Below are positions 61,923-64,000 of a stretch of 64,000 nucleotides of DNA, piece by piece. The stretch covers positions 744,001-808,000 of the forward strand of contig NZ_CP065997.1 of the NCBI RefSeq assembly GCF_016127315.1. Reading direction: 5' to 3'. The translations under genes and the position numbers were made by a program. Every line of letters starts with the position of its first letter. Positions within the stretch are counted from its first letter, which is position 1. A model generated the notes under the pieces. It did no database searches and had not been told where the DNA came from. It saw nothing but the letters and a program-made list of their open reading frames with translations. This DNA is from Achromobacter deleyi (GTDB lineage: Bacteria; Pseudomonadota; Gammaproteobacteria; Burkholderiales; Burkholderiaceae_B).

Positions 61923-63818
61923 CTACGGCGCCCTGCCCGTTCCCGGCGCCGCCACCGGCTCGACCTGGATCACCGGCCCCTGCTGCGCGTTCGACTTGCC
62001 TTCCAGCACCGGCGCGGCCGTCGGCGTGCCATCCAGCCATTCCGAGGCGCGCACCGGTCCGCTGCTGCGGCGCAATTCCACGTTCGGCCCGAACACGATG
62101 CGGGTGCGCTGGCTCTGCGCCAGGTCGAGGTATTGGCCCGCCGTCATGCGGTCGCCGCCCCAGGTGGCGTTGAGCATCGGGCCGGTGCCGGCCGCGCCGG
62201 GCGTGGCCACCACTTCGCCGTTGATCGCGACCACCTTGGGCCGGATCAGGAACAGGCGCTCGCGCCGCTGCACGGTCTTGGACTTGTTGGAGAACAGCAG
62301 CCCCAGCCCTGGGATGTCGCCCAGGATCGGCACCTTGTCGACCTGCTCGGAATTCTGGCTGCTGTTGTAGCCGCCGATCAGCAGCGTCTGGTCGTTGCCG
62401 ACGATGGCCAGCGTGCTGATGTTGCTCTTGCGCACCGTGGGCAGGTTGTCGATCTGGCGCTCTTCCTGGATGCGGCCGTCCTCGATGTCCACCGTCAGTT
62501 CGACTCGCGCGCCGTTCTTCGATTCGATATGGCGCGGCGTCACGCGCAGCGAGGTGCCGACGGTCACCGGCGTCACGGTGGCCACGCGCTCGCCGCGCGT
62601 CTGGATGTAGAACGTGTCGGACAGGTCGATCATGGCGCCCAGGTTGTCGGCCGTCAGGATCGACGGCTGCGACAGGATGTTCGCCTGGCCCTTGGTCTGC
62701 AACGCGCGCAGGCGCGCCGCCAGCGTGTTGCCGATACTCACGCCGATGGTGCCCGGCGACAGCGCGGCGCCGCTTTCCAGCGGCAGGCCGCCACTGGGGC
62801 CCAGGCCCAGGTTGCCGTAGCCGAAGGTGGTGGAGCCGGCGCGCGCGCCCCAGGTCACGCCCAGTTCGCTGACCAGGTCGGAGTTGACGTCCACGATCAT
62901 CGCCTCGATCTCGACCAGCGTGCTGGGCAGGTCGAGCTGTTCGATCAGGCTGCGGTAGATGGGGATGCGGTCCGGGATGTCCTGCACGATGATGGCATTC
63001 AGGCGCGCATCGGCCTGCACCGTGGGTTCGCGCAGCCGCAGGCCGGACTTGCCGGCAACGGGCGCCGGCGCCTGGCCGCCGCCCTGCCCCGCGGCCGCGC
63101 CGGCCTCGCCGCCACCTTGCGGAAAGGCCGGCGGGTTGTCGCGCAGCGGCGCCGCGATGGCCGCCAGCGTTTCGTTGTTGGCCCCGCCGCCGCCACCCGT
63201 GATCAGGTTGCGCAGCACCGTGGACAGGCCCGGCGTCACTACCTTCTGGTCGCGGTAGCTGATGGTGCGGTCGTTGACCGAGGCGTGCTTGAGCCGGAAC
63301 ACCGCCACCTGCTGGCCGCCGGCGCCCATCGGCAAGGCCGCCACGGTACGCTCCACCAGGTCGACGTAGCCGGGCGGCCCCGACACCAGCGCGATGCCCT
63401 GGTCCGGCAGCTCGCCCCAGCCGAAGCGCGGATCCAGCACGCCCAGCTGCTGCAGCGCCTGGCGCAGCGCGCTGATGGAGCTGCCCATGGCGCTGACCGA
63501 ACGCGTCTTCATGTCGTTGGTGCGGCTGACGAACAGCGTGCCGGCGTACACGAACCAGTTGAAGCCGTAAACGCCGCCCAGCCGGTCCATGAACTCGGTC
63601 GGCGTGTTGGCATTGAACTTGCCGTTGACCGTGCCCGAGACGTTGGGCCCGAGCTGCAATGACAGGCTGAAGCCGCCGGCGAATTCGCGCAGCAGCGTCT
63701 GCAGGTTCTCGTCGCGGGCATAGTAGCTGTAGGGCACGTTCGGCCAGTTCGGCGCGGCTTGCACGCCGGCCGCCAGGCCCAGCGACAACGCGGTCGCCAG
63801 AATCATCCGCTTCAACAC
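61923..63818 (-). CDS. bscC: type III secretion outer-membrane secretin BscC
   Basis: The 631-residue protein forms the outer-membrane ring of the injectisome (SctC family). It has a signal peptide (about 1-20), N0 and N1 ring domains (about 25-200, VPYSYYARDENLQTLLREFA), an N3-like ring domain with a Gly-rich insert (about 205-365), and the secretin core (about 370-560) ending in the signature VDKVPILGDIPGLGLLF. GTG 63818 is chosen because GAGGAGAG precedes it; ATG 63857 overlaps the upstream stop (ATGA) and is an alternative. The pilotin-binding C-terminus is Pro/Ala-rich. Confidence 0.9.
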   Translation of the reverse strand: MLKRMILATALSLGLAAGVQAAPNWPNVPYSYYARDENLQTLLREFAGGFSLSLQLGPNVSGTVNGKFNANTPTEFMDRLGGVYGFNWFVYAGTLFVSRTNDMKTRSVSAMGSSISALRQALQQLGVLDPRFGWGELPDQGIALVSGPPGYVDLVERTVAALPMGAGGQQVAVFRLKHASVNDRTISYRDQKVVTPGLSTVLRNLITGGGGGANNETLAAIAAPLRDNPPAFPQGGGEAGAAAGQGGGQAPAPVAGKSGLRLREPTVQADARLNAIIVQDIPDRIPIYRSLIEQLDLPSTLVEIEAMIVDVNSDLVSELGVTWGARAGSTTFGYGNLGLGPSGGLPLESGAALSPGTIGVSIGNTLAARLRALQTKGQANILSQPSILTADNLGAMIDLSDTFYIQTRGERVATVTPVTVGTSLRVTPRHIESKNGARVELTVDIEDGRIQEERQIDNLPTVRKSNISTLAIVGNDQTLLIGGYNSSQNSEQVDKVPILGDIPGLGLLFSNKSKTVQRRERLFLIRPKVVAINGEVVATPGAAGTGPMLNATWGGDRMTAGQYLDLAQSQRTRIVFGPNVELRRSSGPVRASEWLDGTPTAAPVLEGKSNAQQGPVIQVEPVAAPGTGRAP

Positions 63819-63853
63819 TCTCTCTCCTCGGGCGACATGCCCGTCACGCGTAT

Positions 63854-64000
63854 TCATGCCAGCCGCCGCACGGCGCCGGCCCAAAAAGACAGCGCATTGG
63901 TGAACGCGCCCATGGCTTCGTCCAGCGCAAGTTCGCCGCTGCCGGGCTGCAGCGATTGCTGCAGCCACAGCGCGCGGTCCTGCGGATCGACCACGCAGGT
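63854..64000 (-). CDS. bscW: C-terminal end of a BscW-like T3SS gene (partial)
   Basis: Only the last 48 codons lie in the window: the frame runs in from beyond 64000 and ends at TGA 63854-63856. The visible part (CVVDPQDRALWLQQSLQPGS, then ALDEAMGAFTNALSFWAGAV) resembles the end of a CesT-type chaperone-like protein. In Bordetella the gene upstream of bscC is bscW. The stop overlaps a potential bscC start, so the two are probably coupled. Identity is by context only. Confidence 0.55.
   Translation of the reverse strand, partial: TCVVDPQDRALWLQQSLQPGSGELALDEAMGAFTNALSFWAGAVRRLA

Overview
The window is high-GC DNA (very strong G/C preference at third codon positions) from a beta-proteobacterium of the family Alcaligenaceae, most likely Bordetella or a close relative such as Achromobacter. 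The best evidence is the right end: a bscC-type type III secretion (T3SS) secretin, an ECF sigma factor resembling BtrS, a BtrA/BspR-like protein and BtrU/BtrV/BtrW-like partner-switching proteins, a combination described in Bordetella. The tol-pal cluster, the glucosamine lipid A (lgm-like) genes and the Bug-type binding protein agree with this. Genus and species cannot be settled from the sequence alone.

Layout. 1-6766: tolQ-tolR-tolA-tolB-pal, a hairpin terminator, cpoB, and a siderophore-type ABC permease and ATPase fused translationally to the end of the cluster. 6823-13270: housekeeping and accessory genes (YbaK-type deacylase, hydrolase, Lrp-type regulator and EamA exporter, a stand-alone elongation factor G, a universal stress protein, a TIGR01244-type enzyme). 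13317-18526: a MocR regulator divergent from an EamA/LysE exporter pair, then a cidA/lrgB pair divergent from a CidR-like LysR regulator. 18598-26043: a lipoprotein hydrolase, then a DapA-family enzyme with a full branched-chain-type ABC importer and a GntR regulator, preceded by a nested 30-bp dyad. 26018-27477: PACE efflux protein and divergent LysR regulator. 27540-31388: ChbG-like deacetylase, GtrA-like protein, ArnT-like transferase and polyisoprenyl glycosyltransferase, a probable lipid A glucosamine-decoration locus. 31624-35882: acetyltransferase, GltS with an adjacent TAXI-type binding lipoprotein, and small conserved genes. 36149-37482: a complete IS3-family element with 3-bp target duplications, followed by tRNA-Val(CAC) with a low-GC patch at its 3' end. 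37782-47462: dnaQ, an RND efflux pump, rnhA, a methyltransferase, gloB, mltD and fabI. 47539-51908: OsmC, a DUF533 protein, a Bug binding lipoprotein, nadC and its probable NrtR/NadQ-type repressor with two matching operators.

51988-64000 is the regulatory border of a T3SS locus. It holds an anti-anti-sigma STAS protein (BtrV-like), a divergent HATPase anti-sigma factor (BtrW-like), an alanine racemase, an unusual protein that joins two extracytoplasmic sensor-like regions to an MFS transporter body, a membrane PP2C/SpoIIE phosphatase (BtrU-like), an orphan ABC substrate-binding protein, a BtrA/BspR-like protein, the ECF sigma factor BtrS, the secretin BscC and the end of a BscW-like gene. 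Two HrpL-type ECF promoter boxes (upstream of btrA and of the racemase) suggest direct control by the sigma factor. The least explained part is the signal-input side: the sensor-MFS fusion, the divergent phosphatase and the co-transcribed orphan binding protein.
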